A stretch of 64,000 bases of DNA, taken from the NCBI GenBank assembly GCA_030549335.1, contig CM060195.1, forward strand, positions 47,436,991 to 47,500,990. The letters are read 5' to 3'. The notes below the pieces were generated by a model. That model saw only the letters and a list, made by a program, of their open reading frames with translations. It was not told where the DNA came from and did no database searches. Shown piece after piece: positions 24,903 to 36,745 of the stretch (its first letter is position 1; every line of letters begins with the position of its first letter). The stretch is from Pontederia crassipes (taxonomy: Eukaryota > Streptophyta > Magnoliopsida > Commelinales > Pontederiaceae). A program made the position numbers and the translations under genes.

Positions 24903-27900
24903 GGATCTATCAGGAAATAGCTTGACAGGAAGTATACCTGATGCCTTAGGTCAATTACCTTCTCTAGGAGTGCTGTAAGTGCAAAAAATTTCAGCTTGCA
25001 GTATAAATGATTTCGTGAATGGAATGATTATTGCCCACTGTTTTCTTTTCCTTCTTTCAGTAACTTGTCAAACAACCATCTCAGTGTGTCAATTCCTTAT
25101 ATTCTTCGAAAACGATCAGCAAAAGGTTCTCTTATATTGCGGTATGTTCCTAGTCGTTAACTCTCAAGCCCTTACCTCCATATCCGACATAATGTCATAT
25201 AATTAATTGATTGTGATTTATATATTAACTATGTTCAATATTTTTGTTTCTGTTAAGATTTTGAGAAACTTCGTCATTCCTTTTGCCCAAATTAAATTGT
25301 TTCTGCTCATAAAAACACTGTTTTCGACATAATCTTATTTAGAGGCCCCTCAAAAAAAAAATCTTATTTAGAGAGAAGACTAACAGGAAATTGCGGCTGG
25401 CAAGATCAGGTGTCTTGAAACGAGAACAACTGGCATATTTTGACACTAGTTCATTATTGTTCCTGTCATCTTCTTAAAAGACAAGGCACAAAATGTAGAT
25501 ATGTGATTATAGTCATTGATGAGTTTAGTTCCTGCTGCTTAGCTTTTTCATTAGCTGCAACCATTATCATAAATGAATGTAACATCAATGCATTCAAGGG
25601 CCTGAAGCTCTTGTGTCATTCCTACATAGTTCAATGCTCATTTAGTATATCATTATAATGGACATTAGAAAATAACTGAACAGATAAAAGATCATATAAA
25701 AATTGATACCCAACAGTACATTTAGAAATTGAGTTGGCATATTTTAGGTTCTATCATCACAGGCCCCCTCCTATTTTGTCTCTTGTGCACTATCACCTAA
25801 TCACCTATGTGATACGTCCTACATTTGTTAACCAATTGATTGAGAAATAATTGGCAATGGATAAAGAACTTGGAGATGGATTTCTCAGGAGATATGGAGG
25901 TGATTAGGGGAAGACAATGAAGAGTGGTGCCATTTCTATTTTGGGAGAAATGTTGTTACAATTTAGGAAAAGAATTTGCATATATGCCCTATCTGCAAGT
26001 TTAAATATCTTTCCATAAGCATGCAATTCTGTATCAGATAATATTTAATATTCCATTTTCATAAAATCTATGAATTGATCAAGATAGCATATTATGCATG
26101 CATGTGCATATTTTTTCATCATTATTATCATTTTTTCTCACTAGTATAACATTTGACTGCAATAATGACTGTCTTATAAAAGTATGATATATATTCCATT
26201 TGATAAAGAAATGTTTTATTACAGCATTGATGGCAATCCTGACATCTGCCAAGGAAAGCTCATGTAAAAAGAAGACTTTGGCAGTCATTATCACGGCGGT
26301 AGTAATAGTTGTTATACTGATTGTTGTTATGATGGCATTCCTTTTGTGGAGATCAAGGAGAAATCGACGTATGCATAGATATCCATCCGAGGGTATGGAA
26401 TGATAACTTGCTTAAAATCCCATTTTTAAAAATATGGTGCTCATTCACCGTGGAATTGGTTCAAAATTTCAAATTATATCAAAATCGTTGTTTCAAAAAA
26501 AATTTTATATCACCTCTCAAAAAAAATTTATATCACAAGTTTGATTTCCATTGTTTCTTGCAATCGAGCAGAACTGTGTGTAAATATCCAAATATCTCAT
26601 ATATGATTTACATGTACAACCTTCTGATAAACTTCCATGATTCACATTCAACCTAAAAGTGAGTCCTATTTTTCCTTGCTTGTGTGATATCTCATTCTGT
26701 TATGATATTAGGGAAAGATGGCCCAAATGTACAAAGGATGAAGAAGATTCAGTCAATTCTACCGGAAAATCAGCAATTTACTTATGAAGGTCTTGTTGTT
26801 ATAACCGGCAACTTTGAGCATCCAATTGGTAGAGGAGGATTTGGGACAGTTTACTTTGGTACACTGGGAGATAGAACACAAGTTGCAGTTAAGGTTCGGT
26901 CCCAAACGTCATCTCAAGGGAAACGGGAATTCCAGGCTGAGGTAAATTATGTTCCTATGAATTTTTTATTTAATTGTCATTATTCTTACTACTTAGATGC
27001 ATACAGAATTTGAGGGTTAAGCACAATAAATAAGGGATAAACAAGAGGCCTACGAAATATTCCTTTGTATAATTTATAAGGCACAAGAAGTTTATTTGTC
27101 ACTTTCTTATAAACAATCTTCCATTGTGGATCTATCTTAAAGATGAATTAAAACAACAGTCAAAATACATGTCATTTATCAGGCCAAACAAATGTATGTG
27201 CATTTCAGGTTATCACAATGTAGTATTGTATGCCACTTTCGCTGTTCCTTTCTTTTCATAACAAAATAACTACTAGAAAACACAAGATTTTTCGTTCTTG
27301 TAAGCATACATCAGTCATTACACATAATTTATGAATGTAATAACTTCAATAGCAATGGCTCATGACTACTACAATTGTACATTCATCCGTTCCCTTAATA
27401 AAAATTCTACTTAGTGATTAATGAATGGAGTATAGTCTACATATGAGAAGCTGTAGGAAAGTAGGAATGCATAGAAGAACAAAAAGTTGTTCAGCTGGAA
27501 CATTAACAAGGGGTACACTTGAAAGAGGAGATAGTTCAACTAGTCATTTCTTTATCAGCATCATTTTATTATTGTTATCTGAGATAAGTTTTTTAATGTT
27601 TCCCGGGATCTTCATGTCATCAGCATGCCATATGTTGCTTGTTTCTGAAAAGAGACTTGTCTCTAACAATGCCCTTCATTTGATTCACAGGCTCAACTTT
27701 TAACTAGGATACATCACAAGAATCTTGCGTCATTGGTGGGATACTGTAACGACGATAACTATCTGGCGCTAATGTATGAGTACATGGCCGAAGGGAGCCT
27801 TGAAGATCATCTTCGAGGTAGATAAAAAACATAAGTTTCTCCAAGTCCAATTGATAGCTTCCAAGCACCATTTGACCTTTACCTGATGCAACTTATGTGA

Positions 27901-28997
27901 AAAATTAAGGCTCAAAATAAGCTGATCCATATTGTGTAGTTGCACTAATTTGTTGCTTCTCTGTGATTAAGTTGAAATATTTTCCTAACATTATCTTAAA
28001 ATATCTCTTACTAACTTATTCAATTTTAATAGGCAAAACTAGCCGTACCAGAACCTTGAAATGGATCGAAAGACTTAGAATTGCAATCGAAGCTGCTCAA
28101 GGTTTGTTATATTTATCACAGGTTCAAGACATGTAGTATATAACTTCATCTATTTTTCATGTTTAAATTTGTGTTATTAGGCCTGGAATATCTTCATAGT
28201 GGATGCAAGCCACCTGTCATCCACAGAGATGTCAAGTCCAACAACATCCTCCTAGACCACAAAAGGGAGGCCAAAATAGCAGATTTTGGATTGTCCAAGG
28301 TTTTCGATAGTGATGCAACACATATATCAACTAATGTTGTCGGCACTGAAGGTTATCTTGATCCCGAGTAAGAATAATGTTTTTCCCCCCTTCTGTGTTA
28401 CTATAGAATGGGATAACAAAGAACTGGTAGTGACTATTAAGTCTGTTATTATGAAAGAAATTAGCATTGTGTATGCTGCTTACCTATTACTTAGTTAAGG
28501 TTGTGATGCTGGAGACAGCCTAAACTTTGAGCAACTTTTTAGTTATATAAGTTGTATTCTATAATCATTCAAAGAACTAATACAATGCATAATTCACATT
28601 CTGTAGGTACTATTTGACTTGCAGGCTAACAGACAAAAGTGATGTCTTCAGCTTTGGGGTTGTTCTCTTGGAGTTAATCTCAGGACTGCCTCCTATAATA
28701 AGGAATCCGGATAGGGGGCACATTTCACACTGGATCGCTCCAATGCTTGCAAGGGGGGATATTGGTGGTGTAGTAGACGATAGAATGCAACATGAATTCA
28801 ACAGTAACTCAGTCTGGAAAACTGCAGAAATAGCTATGAAGTGCACACGTCCCACGAGCGCCGACAGGCCAACCATGGGCGAGGTGGTGATTAAGTTGAA
28901 GGAGTGCTTCGCACTTGAGATATCCTCCGGAATGTCTGTTGGCAGAGATACAGTAGGTTTCGACATTGATCTTAGCGATTCATTTGAATCACCATAA

Positions 28998-29285
28998 AAA
29001 ATCATGATGGCCGCTATGCTTCCTCATGTACGATGAATTCAAAGTCTCCCGAGTGCAACAACAAATTTCTCGGTTCAATAGTTTCATGCTCTGTTCTGCC
29101 AGAACAAGCGTTGAGTAGTTTAGTTGTCTCTACCTTCATTTTTTTGTGATAACATAACGAAGTTCATATTCAAATTTATATTTGCTTGTGTATGCATATT
29201 TTCACTTGTATACAGTTTTATAGATTAAACAAATGTTGTGAACACATCACTTTCAACTCTTTTTTTATTTCAAAATAAGTTCTTT
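28998..29285. other. 3' flank of copy 2
   Basis: This holds the 3' untranslated region of copy 2 and ends where LTR sequence starts (TGTTACGTAGGG at 29286). It resembles the 3' flank of copy 1 in places (TTTTTTGTGATAA and TTTGCTTGTGTATGCAT against 17700-17750), as expected for a tandem duplication that carried the untranslated region along. Confidence 0.6.
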
Positions 29286-30589
29286 TGTTACGTAGGGAGT
29301 CAGATTGATCAAAGAAGTGCTACATTGTCTACTGTTTTCTTGACTTTGATCAGTCAACAAATAATCCGGTGGCAATAAAATAATAGAGAAATAAATGAAA
29401 ACAAAGATTTGCGAAAGAAATCATTGAAAAATCAAAACTGTCAATATTTAATGAATCATTCAGGGAAAAAGAGGAATTTAGATAATTCAAATAGTTCGAG
29501 CAAATATTCATATATGCGATATCAAAAGAGAGAGTCACAATATTTCGGAAATACAAGACTCATAATTCAAATAAAGAAATAAAAGACGGAAAGATTTTGA
29601 GTTTGGGCAAGTTATGTGCTACTATCCTTGAACTCTGCGTCATCCATCTCCTCCCTAGATAGGGTTCTCATTTACAAAATCCCAATACAGGGGCATAAAA
29701 TACCCGTGAGCTAAACGCCCAATACATAGATACATAGATGATAAAATGATAATATGGTCAAGATCGATAATAATGAAGAAGAATCAATGGAACACTTGCT
29801 TTAATCACTCATCTCAATACCTTGATCACCGTAGGATATGAACAATACATGTTCATATCTATGCTTTGTTCTTTACTTTGACAATATCTTGCTCTGGACT
29901 CTACTTTGCTATACATTACCATACTTTGCTTTCTATATTACTATGAAGTCCTTGAAGTTCGTTATCCTATGCGAGCTCGACTTAATTAAGTGAGAAATTA
30001 GATGTGTCTCTATGCATTATATAGCCAGGATGCCTATGAAAAGGCATACTCTTTTCGAAATACGGGTGGGAGAGGACCTGTACCCCAGGAACAGTGGTGG
30101 TTGCGGACCCCGTAGATTCACTGTCTCCTCAGCTGAGCTACATGTCCCTCTGGCACTATACTCTGTAATTCATATATTGACCCCGAGGGGGAATGGCGCA
30201 TTAATACGTCATCCTTATTTGGAGCACAGGTGGGAGAGGGCATGTGGTCCAGGAATAATGGTCGTTAAGACCAGTAGGTGCATTATCTCCTCAGTACAGC
30301 TACTTGCCACTCTCTATATCATACATTGATCTCTGCTCTGTACTCTGGGCGACACATAGCTATCATATTATTTCATCTTTACTTTACTTATTTTTTTATC
30401 ATATGGAGAGTACGGAATCATTATTCAGAAAAGGGGTAAAGTCAGATCCTCTTTTTGTGGATCACATGGTCCGTTACTTGCCTTGCTATATTGGACATGG
30501 CCTCAGTGGGACAGTCGAAGATTGGGCTTGATTATAAAAGTTTCGGCCACTCAAGGACATTTTCGTCATTTTTGTTATGATATAAAATT

Positions 30590-30925
30590 CCTTCCGTCAT
30601 TGGGCCGGTCGACCGTTCCTATAGGACCAGGCGACCGATATTATTGGATCGATCGACCGACCGTAATTCGGTCGACTATTCCTTCGTGCCGAGCCGATTG
30701 ACCGTTCGTCTCAAATCAATCGGCCAGTCGCTACGCGATGGTATGTCGCGGGATCGACCGATCGTCCCTCTGGAATCGGTCGACCGATCTTACGTGAATG
30801 ACCTCGGCTAGATCCATCGAATCGACCGATCGATCGCATTGGATCGGTCAACCGGCCATCCAATCGACATGATTCTCTACGGATCGATCGACCGATCTTG
30901 CAGAAATGGTCGATCGATTCTTGAT
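30590..30925. repeat. GTCGACCG palindrome array, solo LTR, first unit
   Basis: The words CGGTCGACCG, GATCGATCGACCGATC and near variants occur many times within about 330 bp. They are self-complementary and so can act on both strands or fold. The same array recurs at about 31340-31670, 43975-44290 and 49885-50185 in the related LTRs. Confidence 0.8.
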
Positions 30926-31339
30926 CTTGCAGAAATGGTGCGTCAATACGTCACCCTTATTCGGAGCACAGGTGGAAGAGGGCATGTGATCTAGGAACAG
31001 TGGTCGTTAAGACCAGTAGGTGCACTGTCTCCTCAGTACAGCTACCTGGCCCTCTCTACATCATACCTTGATTTTTGCTCTGTACTCTGGGCGGCACATG
31101 GCTATCCCGTTATTTCATCTTTACTTTACTTATCTTCTTTATCGTATGGAGAGTTTGGAATCATTATTCAGAAAAGGGGTAAAGTCAGATCACCTTTCTA
31201 TGGATGACATGGTCTGTCACTTGCCTTACTATATTGGACATGGTCTCAGGTGGGCCGGTCGAGGATTGGGCCTGATTATAGAAGTTTTGGCCACTCAAGG
31301 GTATTTTCTTCATTTTCGTTAGGATATGAAATTCCTTCT

Positions 31340-31670
31340 GTCATTGGGCCGGCCGATCGTTCCTATAGGATCGGGCGATCAATATTGTTGGACCCGGTCG
31401 ACCTATCATAATTCGGTCGACTATTCCTTCGTGCCGAGCCGGTCGAATGTTCATCTCGAATCGGTCGGCCAGTCGCTACGCGTTGGTATGTCACGGGATT
31501 GGTCGACCGTCCCTCTAGAATCGGTCGACTGATCTTACATGAATGACCTCGATTGGATCCGCCGGATCGACCGACCGATCGCATTCGATCAGTCGACCGA
31601 CCATCCGATCGACATGATTCTTTACGGATCGATCGACCGATCTTGCAAAAATGGTCGACCAATTCTGCAA
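31340..31670. repeat. GTCGACCG palindrome array, solo LTR, second unit
   Basis: Copy of the preceding array made by the 745-bp duplication, diverged at scattered bases. The ORFs at 31326-31532 and 31363-31855, rich in Arg, Asp and Ser, are read from this array and are not genes. Confidence 0.8.
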
Positions 31671-31686
31671 ATAGAACAGGGCCGCC

Positions 31687-32556
31687 TGTCACGCCCTTAC
31701 GCTTCGGATATGAAACACCAGACGTGCGGCTCGACGAACCCTGCTCGGTCGCCGATCAGTCCTCATTTGGACGTGCCTTGAACCCCGGCCGTACACGCTC
31801 CGAATGCACAACGAAACACCCGCCCAGGAAGAAGAGAGGGAGGCTAAGAGTTTAGAGGAAAACTATAGAATATTATTGAGCAATCTCAGATTGTCCAGGA
31901 TGGTCTTACAAGCCTTGATTACATGTCCTTTTATAGTGCCCAAGAGAAATAACTCCTAGTCTAAGTTAAGGACCTAATCCTATTAGGCATGCAAGCCCTT
32001 CTCTAGAAAAAACCTCCTTGGAGTAGGAGTAGAAATCCAGCAACCTTGGAGTCCTAGAAGAATTCGGCCAGCACTCCTTCAAAGTCCATCTTGAAGGCAA
32101 ACTGGTCAGGCCGCCCTCCTGGCGCCTTGCCATGTCCGGGGCGCGCCCCGGGTGCACCCGCCGGGACAAGTCCTAGTCCTACTAGGACTGTTTTCCTATG
32201 GCCTCTCCCCCATCTTCAGTCCTCCTATGATTAGGACTTCATCTCCAAGTGACCCTCGATCCAGAAGGAAGCTCCGTCCGCGCCCAAGTCCTACTCGACC
32301 TAGGAGAGGTCCGAATTCCTATTCCTACTAGGAGTAGGAATCCTTCCGATCCTGCACTTCTCCACGCGCTCGTCCTCCTACTCACGATAGGAGTTCAAGT
32401 CTTCATCTCCAGAAGCTCCTCCCTCCTCGTCGGACCTTCGGAGTGTTGGACGACTCCTATTCCTACTAGGAGTAGGAATCATCCCGGCCACGCCCGCCTC
32501 CTCGCGCGCATGGCCACGCCCGCTCGGGGAGCGCCCTTCAGTGGGCAGGAGTGACA
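31687..32556 (-). repeat. Left (3') LTR of element B
   Basis: An 870-bp LTR with TGTCAC...GTGACA ends. It carries near-palindromic blocks built on TCCTACTAGGAGTAGGA at about 32320-32340 and 32455-32475 and a CCTAGTCCTACTAGGAC block near 32170. The ORFs at 31966-32169 and 32249-32554 fall inside the LTR and have no domain. Confidence 0.9.
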
Positions 32557-32726
32557 TCCTCCCCCACCGAAGTTGTTGCCGCCCCCGGCAACTCCGGTGC
32601 GCCTCTTGAACTTGTCGGTGTGCTCATGTCATTCACTAATCCACGTGTCTCCACTTCACGCCCAGAGTCTTCTGCATCCCCGTAGAATCTCTTCAGCATG
32701 CTCACGTGGAACACTGAATGGATTTG

Positions 32727-34929
32727 TCACAGTTCTTTGGAAAGATCCACCTTGTAGGCCACCGTGCCTACTCGCTTGGTGATGACGAAGGGACCCTCGT
32801 ACCTTCTCAACAACCCTTGGTGCAGGTTCCTAAGTGCTTTGAACTGACGTGTTCGTAACTTCACAAGAACCCTGTCTCCCACCTGGAACTCGACATGCCT
32901 CTGTTTCTGATCAGCGAACTTTTTCATTTTGCGCACCACTTTATCCAAGATGGCCCTCGACGCCTCGAGGTTGTCCTGCCAACCACGCGCCACATGATAT
33001 GCCGCCGGACACTTCCTCGCGTACCTGGCCGCCAGTCCTGCAGGTGTCACTGGCTGCCTCCCAGTGACGATCTCGAACGCGCTTTGTTGCGTCGCCTCGC
33101 TCTTCTGCATGTTGTACGAAAATTGTGCAACGTCCAAGAGCTTTTCCCAATCCTCCTGATTGGCTGCAACAAAGTGTTTCAGGTAGATTTCCAGAAGATG
33201 GTTGGCCCGCTCCGTTTGGCCATCCGTCTGGGGGTGGAAAGCTGTCGAGAAGCGCAGCTCCGTCCCAGGAGCTGGAAGAGCTCCGTCCCAGGAGCTGGAA
33301 GAGCTCCCTCTAGAAGTGACCCGTGAACCTCGGATCACGGTCACTGACGATGATCTCAGGTACGCCCCAGTATTTTACTACATGCTTGACAAACCAGCGG
33401 GCGACCTCTTCCGCCGAGCAATACTTTGGAGCCGGGATGAAGGTTCCATCCTTTGAAAACTTGTCGATCACCACCATGATCGATCCCGCTCCCTCAGATT
33501 TAGGCAAGGCTGAGATGAAGTCCATAGTCACCATCTGCCATGGACGCTCCGGTACGGGCAAGGGTTCCAGCAACCTTGTCGGCTTCTTCTGCTCAACTTT
33601 GTCCTGCTGACACTTGAGACATGTCCTCACATATGCCTCGACATCCTCTGTCATCTGAGGCCAGAAGTAGGAGTCTTCAACCAACGCCAAGGTACGAGCC
33701 GCTCTCGGGTGGCCCGCCCACTTCGAGTCATGACAGTCCTTCAATATCGACCGTCGAAGACCCTCCCATCGTGGCACGTACAACCGACGTCCCACTGTGA
33801 ACAATAACCCATCTTCTGTCCAGAATCGTCGTGACTTTCCCTCCTCGACAAGTCGAAGCATCTCCAGAGCCTTAGGATCCTGCTTTAATCCCTCCCAGTT
33901 GTGATCCTTGAAGTTCATGCAGATGGCGCTTATCGTCGCAAGCTGCACCTTGCGACTTAGGGCATCGGCCACCACGTTGGTCCGCCCCGTCTTATATTCC
34001 AAGACGTAATCGAACTCCGCCAAGAAGTCCTGCCATCGTGCCTGCTTCGGGCTCAGCTTCTTCTGATTCTGAAAGTAAGATGTCGCTGCGTTGTCCGTCT
34101 TCACAATGAATGCGCTCCCAAGAAGATAATGCCTCCACGTGCGCAAGCAGTGCACCACCGCGGTCATCTCCTTATCATGGACCGAATATCGTTGCTCGGC
34201 CTCGTTGAGCTTCCGGCTCTCGAAGGCCACTGGGTGTCCCTCTTGCATGAGGACACCACCCAATGCGAAGTCGGAAGCGTCCGTTTGCACCTCAAACGGC
34301 TTCCCGTAGTCGGGTAGACGCAAGCACGGCTCCTCCGCCACTGCGTTCTTCTGGCCTTCAAATGCCTTCACGCATTTCTCTGACCATACCCACTTCGCGT
34401 TCTTCTTCAGAAGGTCGGTGAGGGGCGCAGTCCGTCGCGAGTATCCCTCGATGAACCTTCTGTAGTAGTTGGCGAGTCCTAAGAACAATCGCATCTCCAG
34501 AACGTTCGTTGGCGGCTCCCAGTCGAGAATAGCTTGGACCTTCTCCTTGTCCATGCTGATCTTCCCGGCTTTAATATGGTGCCCAAGGAACATCACTTCC
34601 GGTTGGGCGAACGAGCATTCCCCGAGCTCGTTCTCTCGCAGCAGCTTGAACACCTCCCCGGGATGCTCCATGTGCTCTGCGAGCTTCTCCGAGCATGCCA
34701 CTATGTCGCCCAAGTGCACCACCACGCACTTGTCCAATAGTGGGTGAAAGATCTTGTTCATCCTTGACCCATCCTGCTTCCTCTGAAGTAGGACCGGCGC
34801 CCCACCGGGTGCCTTCGAGGATCCCATGAACCCAGCTTTCAGCAACTCACTCGGTTGTTTCCGAAGCTCCTCCAGCTCAGGAGGTGCCATGCGATACGGC
34901 CCCATAGCCGGACGCTTCGCACCTGGCAT
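32727..34929 (-). CDS. Element B pol region: RT, RNase H, integrase (fossil)
   Basis: In order on the minus strand: reverse transcriptase remnants (APVLLQRKQDGS, FLGHHIKAGKIS, LFLGLANYYRRFIEGYS), RNase H (VQTDASDFALGG, with YKTGRTNVVADALSR near its end), integrase zinc region (HPRAARTLALVEDSYFWPQM, CLKCQQDK) and catalytic core (VTMDFISALPKS, SDRDPRF), then a GPY-type end (RRYEGPFVITKRVG). Integrase after RNase H is the Ty3/gypsy order and the C-terminal module fits chromoviruses. The region is fossil and not whole. Confidence 0.85.
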
Positions 34930-34953
34930 CAGGTCGATGGCGTGATCGATATC

Positions 34954-36516
34954 TCAGTGAGGAGGAAGTCTGCTCGACAGCTCTGGCGGCATTACATCCT
35001 TGTACTGCTCCAGAAGCCTTTCCACTTCCTCTGGGACACCTTGAACCTTGAGCCTGGTCTCGTTGAGCTTCAAGGCAGCCAAGTAGGTGACCTCCTTCCG
35101 ACGTATGCCCTTATCAAGTTGCATCGCCGAAAGCATCTTGGACTTCACGCTGGCCCTCGTCGTGGCAACTTCATGCGAAGCTTCCTGAGATAAAAAACGA
35201 ATCCCCTCCTGGGAAAGTCTCACCTCACGGAACGCATCCATGAACTCCATGCCCAGGACGAACCGATGGTCGTCCATGTTGACGATCGTCATGGTGATCG
35301 CTCCTTCCCACTCCCCTACCTTCGCGTGGATATCCTTGGCCGTACCAAGGATTGGCTGGGAGGCCGCGTTCACGGTCTTGATCAGGCCTGGCTCCTTGAC
35401 ATACCGTATGCCAAGTCGTGCCGCTTCCCTTGAATCCATGAAGTTGTGCGTGGCTCCAGTATCAACCAGAGCGGTCGAAGTGTGGCCATTCACTGCGACC
35501 TCCACGAACATCAGGCCCTTCGCGGTCTTCTTCACTTCCTTCGTCGAGAGTGTTGCGGTAGCAGTCGTCAGCGCCATTATAGACCCCATGTGTGCAGCGC
35601 CTTGCTCGGTGTCCACGGTAGATGCCATGGTCGAAAGCCCCTTCTTCGTGTCGCACTCCCTCGCGTAGTGCGGCCCTCCACAGAGGAAGCATCTGATCGT
35701 CTTCTTGGCATCTCCCTTCGATGTCGTCGCCTTCTTCTCTTGCTTATCGTTCTTCTTGCCACCTGCTTGGGCTCCGTCCTTCTTGGACTTGCCCTGATCC
35801 TTAGCACCCGCGCCAGGATCCCGGTTTGTTGAAAACTCTACCAAAGCTTCAGCAGCGACCAATGCTCCGTTCATGGTCGTTTTCCTCTGACGTCTCAACT
35901 CCTGAGCCGCCCATGGTTTCAACCCTCGCAGGAAGAAGAATAACCATGTCGACTCCTCCATGCTCCCGGGCATCTCCAACATAAGCGGTTGGAACTTTTC
36001 GATATATTCCTTCACGGAACCCGTTTGCTTGAGAGAAGTCAGCTTGTTCATAGCCACTTCTTGTGCGTTGCCGGGGTAGAATTGCTTCTTCAATTCCACC
36101 TTGAAGTCTGCCCAAGACTCTATCGGAGTCTCATCTCCTTCCTCCATCTGACGCCACCACAAGAGCGCACCATCCCCCAGGTAGCGCACAGCCATTTCGA
36201 TCTGGTCCTTCTCGACCATGATCTTGCTCGTCTTGAAACCCTTTTCAAGACACCAAAGAAAATCGTCGATGGTCGTCGCCTCCCGCGCACCATCATATTT
36301 CTTCGGTTTCGGTCCCAAGAACTTGGGCACCGGGGTCTTCGATCGCAGCCCTCCTGCATCGAAGAGAAGACCTTTGAGCAGCAACAAATCTGTCTCCATG
36401 ACCTTCCACCTTGCATCCATAGCTTCCTCTATGGCTGCAACGCGGCTGGACAGCTCCTGGTGTAAGGCTCCTCCTTGCTCCAGTGCCAAGCTGTGTTCTC
36501 CTCCCGCGGCTTCCAA
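34954..36516 (-). CDS. Element B Gag-protease region (fossil)
   Basis: An open stretch of 520 codons on the minus strand. It contains a retrotransposon Gag core (FLWCLEKGFKTSK and WWRQMEEGD, then MNKLTSLKQTGSVKEYIEKF), a zinc knuckle CFLCGGPHYAREC and an aspartic protease core ALVDTGATHNFMD, in the order expected for Ty3/gypsy elements. In the family these parts make a particle protein, a nucleic-acid-binding knuckle and the enzyme that cuts the polyprotein. This is part of a broken element, so no activity is claimed. ORFs on the + strand across it are shadows. Confidence 0.88.
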   Translation of the reverse strand: MEAAGGEHSLALEQGGALHQELSSRVAAIEEAMDARWKVMETDLLLLKGLLFDAGGLRSKTPVPKFLGPKPKKYDGAREATTIDDFLWCLEKGFKTSKIMVEKDQIEMAVRYLGDGALLWWRQMEEGDETPIESWADFKVELKKQFYPGNAQEVAMNKLTSLKQTGSVKEYIEKFQPLMLEMPGSMEESTWLFFFLRGLKPWAAQELRRQRKTTMNGALVAAEALVEFSTNRDPGAGAKDQGKSKKDGAQAGGKKNDKQEKKATTSKGDAKKTIRCFLCGGPHYARECDTKKGLSTMASTVDTEQGAAHMGSIMALTTATATLSTKEVKKTAKGLMFVEVAVNGHTSTALVDTGATHNFMDSREAARLGIRYVKEPGLIKTVNAASQPILGTAKDIHAKVGEWEGAITMTIVNMDDHRFVLGMEFMDAFREVRLSQEGIRFLSQEASHEVATTRASVKSKMLSAMQLDKGIRRKEVTYLAALKLNETRLKVQGVPEEVERLLEQYKDVMPPELSSRLPPH

Positions 36517-36730
36517 GATACGGACCGCCTCGTCCGTTTCCTAAAGACTTCGTTCCAGCGCCTCCATATTCTTCTCAATATGGTTGCCGGGATTTCTGGA
36601 CTTTGCTTGCGTATTCTTTTTCTTTTTCCCAACGTCCGCACCTTGGACTCGACCCCGGGTCGTGTCCTCAGCTTCCATCGAACGGCCTTTGCTCAAAGCA
36701 CCTTCTTCTCCTGACATAGTCGGAACCTAA

Positions 36731-36742
36731 GCTCTGATACCA
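36731..36742 (-). other. Primer-binding site of element B
   Basis: GCTCTGATACCA on the + strand is the reverse of TGGTATCAGAGC, the site matching the 3' end of initiator-methionine tRNA used by many plant Ty3 and copia elements. It lies a few bases inside the right (5') LTR. Confidence 0.88.
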
Positions 36743-36745
36743 CGT

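Larger units (their letters stand above)
21238..28997 (+). pseudogene. Malectin-like LRR receptor kinase, copy 2, frameshifted before the membrane segment
   Basis: Exons match copy 1 one for one: 21238-21310, 21651-22197, 22397-22866, 23053-23188, 23272-23343, 24903-24974, 25061-25141, 26225-26368, 26712-26941, 27691-27817, 28033-28101, 28181-28367, 28607-28997. The sum is 2599 nt, one base more than a multiple of three. The extra base is in GGAAAGCTC near 26255-26257 (copy 3 has GGAAGCTC), giving a TAA at 26265. As it stands the gene would encode 497 residues: signal peptide, malectin-like domain, WMGDPCVP motif and LRRs, with no membrane segment or kinase. Beyond the shift everything is well kept ([23 protein letters not shown]), so the change is recent, a sequencing error, or an ectodomain-only protein is tolerated. 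All splice sites look normal. Confidence 0.8.
30192..31686. repeat. Tandem duplication of about 745 bp inside the solo LTR
   Basis: Two direct copies, about 30192-30933 and 30934-31680. Each runs from an AATGGYGC...AATACGTCA block through GTAAAGTCAGATC to a GTCGACCG-rich block ending in GATCTTGCA. The third copy of the same unit (about 43560-44290) lies in element A's LTR, showing that one unit is the ancestral state. Confidence 0.8.

Noticed and set aside
26225-26368. Alternative splice sites that would avoid the frame change in exon 8 of copy 2
   Set aside because: Exon 7 donor and exon 8 acceptor are the same as in copy 1, and no nearby AG or GT gives the needed phase without losing the conserved sequence.
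26184-26403. Separate small membrane protein gene at exon 8 of copy 2
   Set aside because: The frame is exon 8 read past the extra base; it lies between normal splice sites of the receptor and has no own start context.
31363-31855. Arg/Asp/Ser-rich ORFs near 31.3-31.9 kb
   Set aside because: They are read from the GTCGACCG array and across the LTR of element B.
34129-36544. Plus-strand ORFs over element B
   Set aside because: They are antisense shadows of the element's coding strand.
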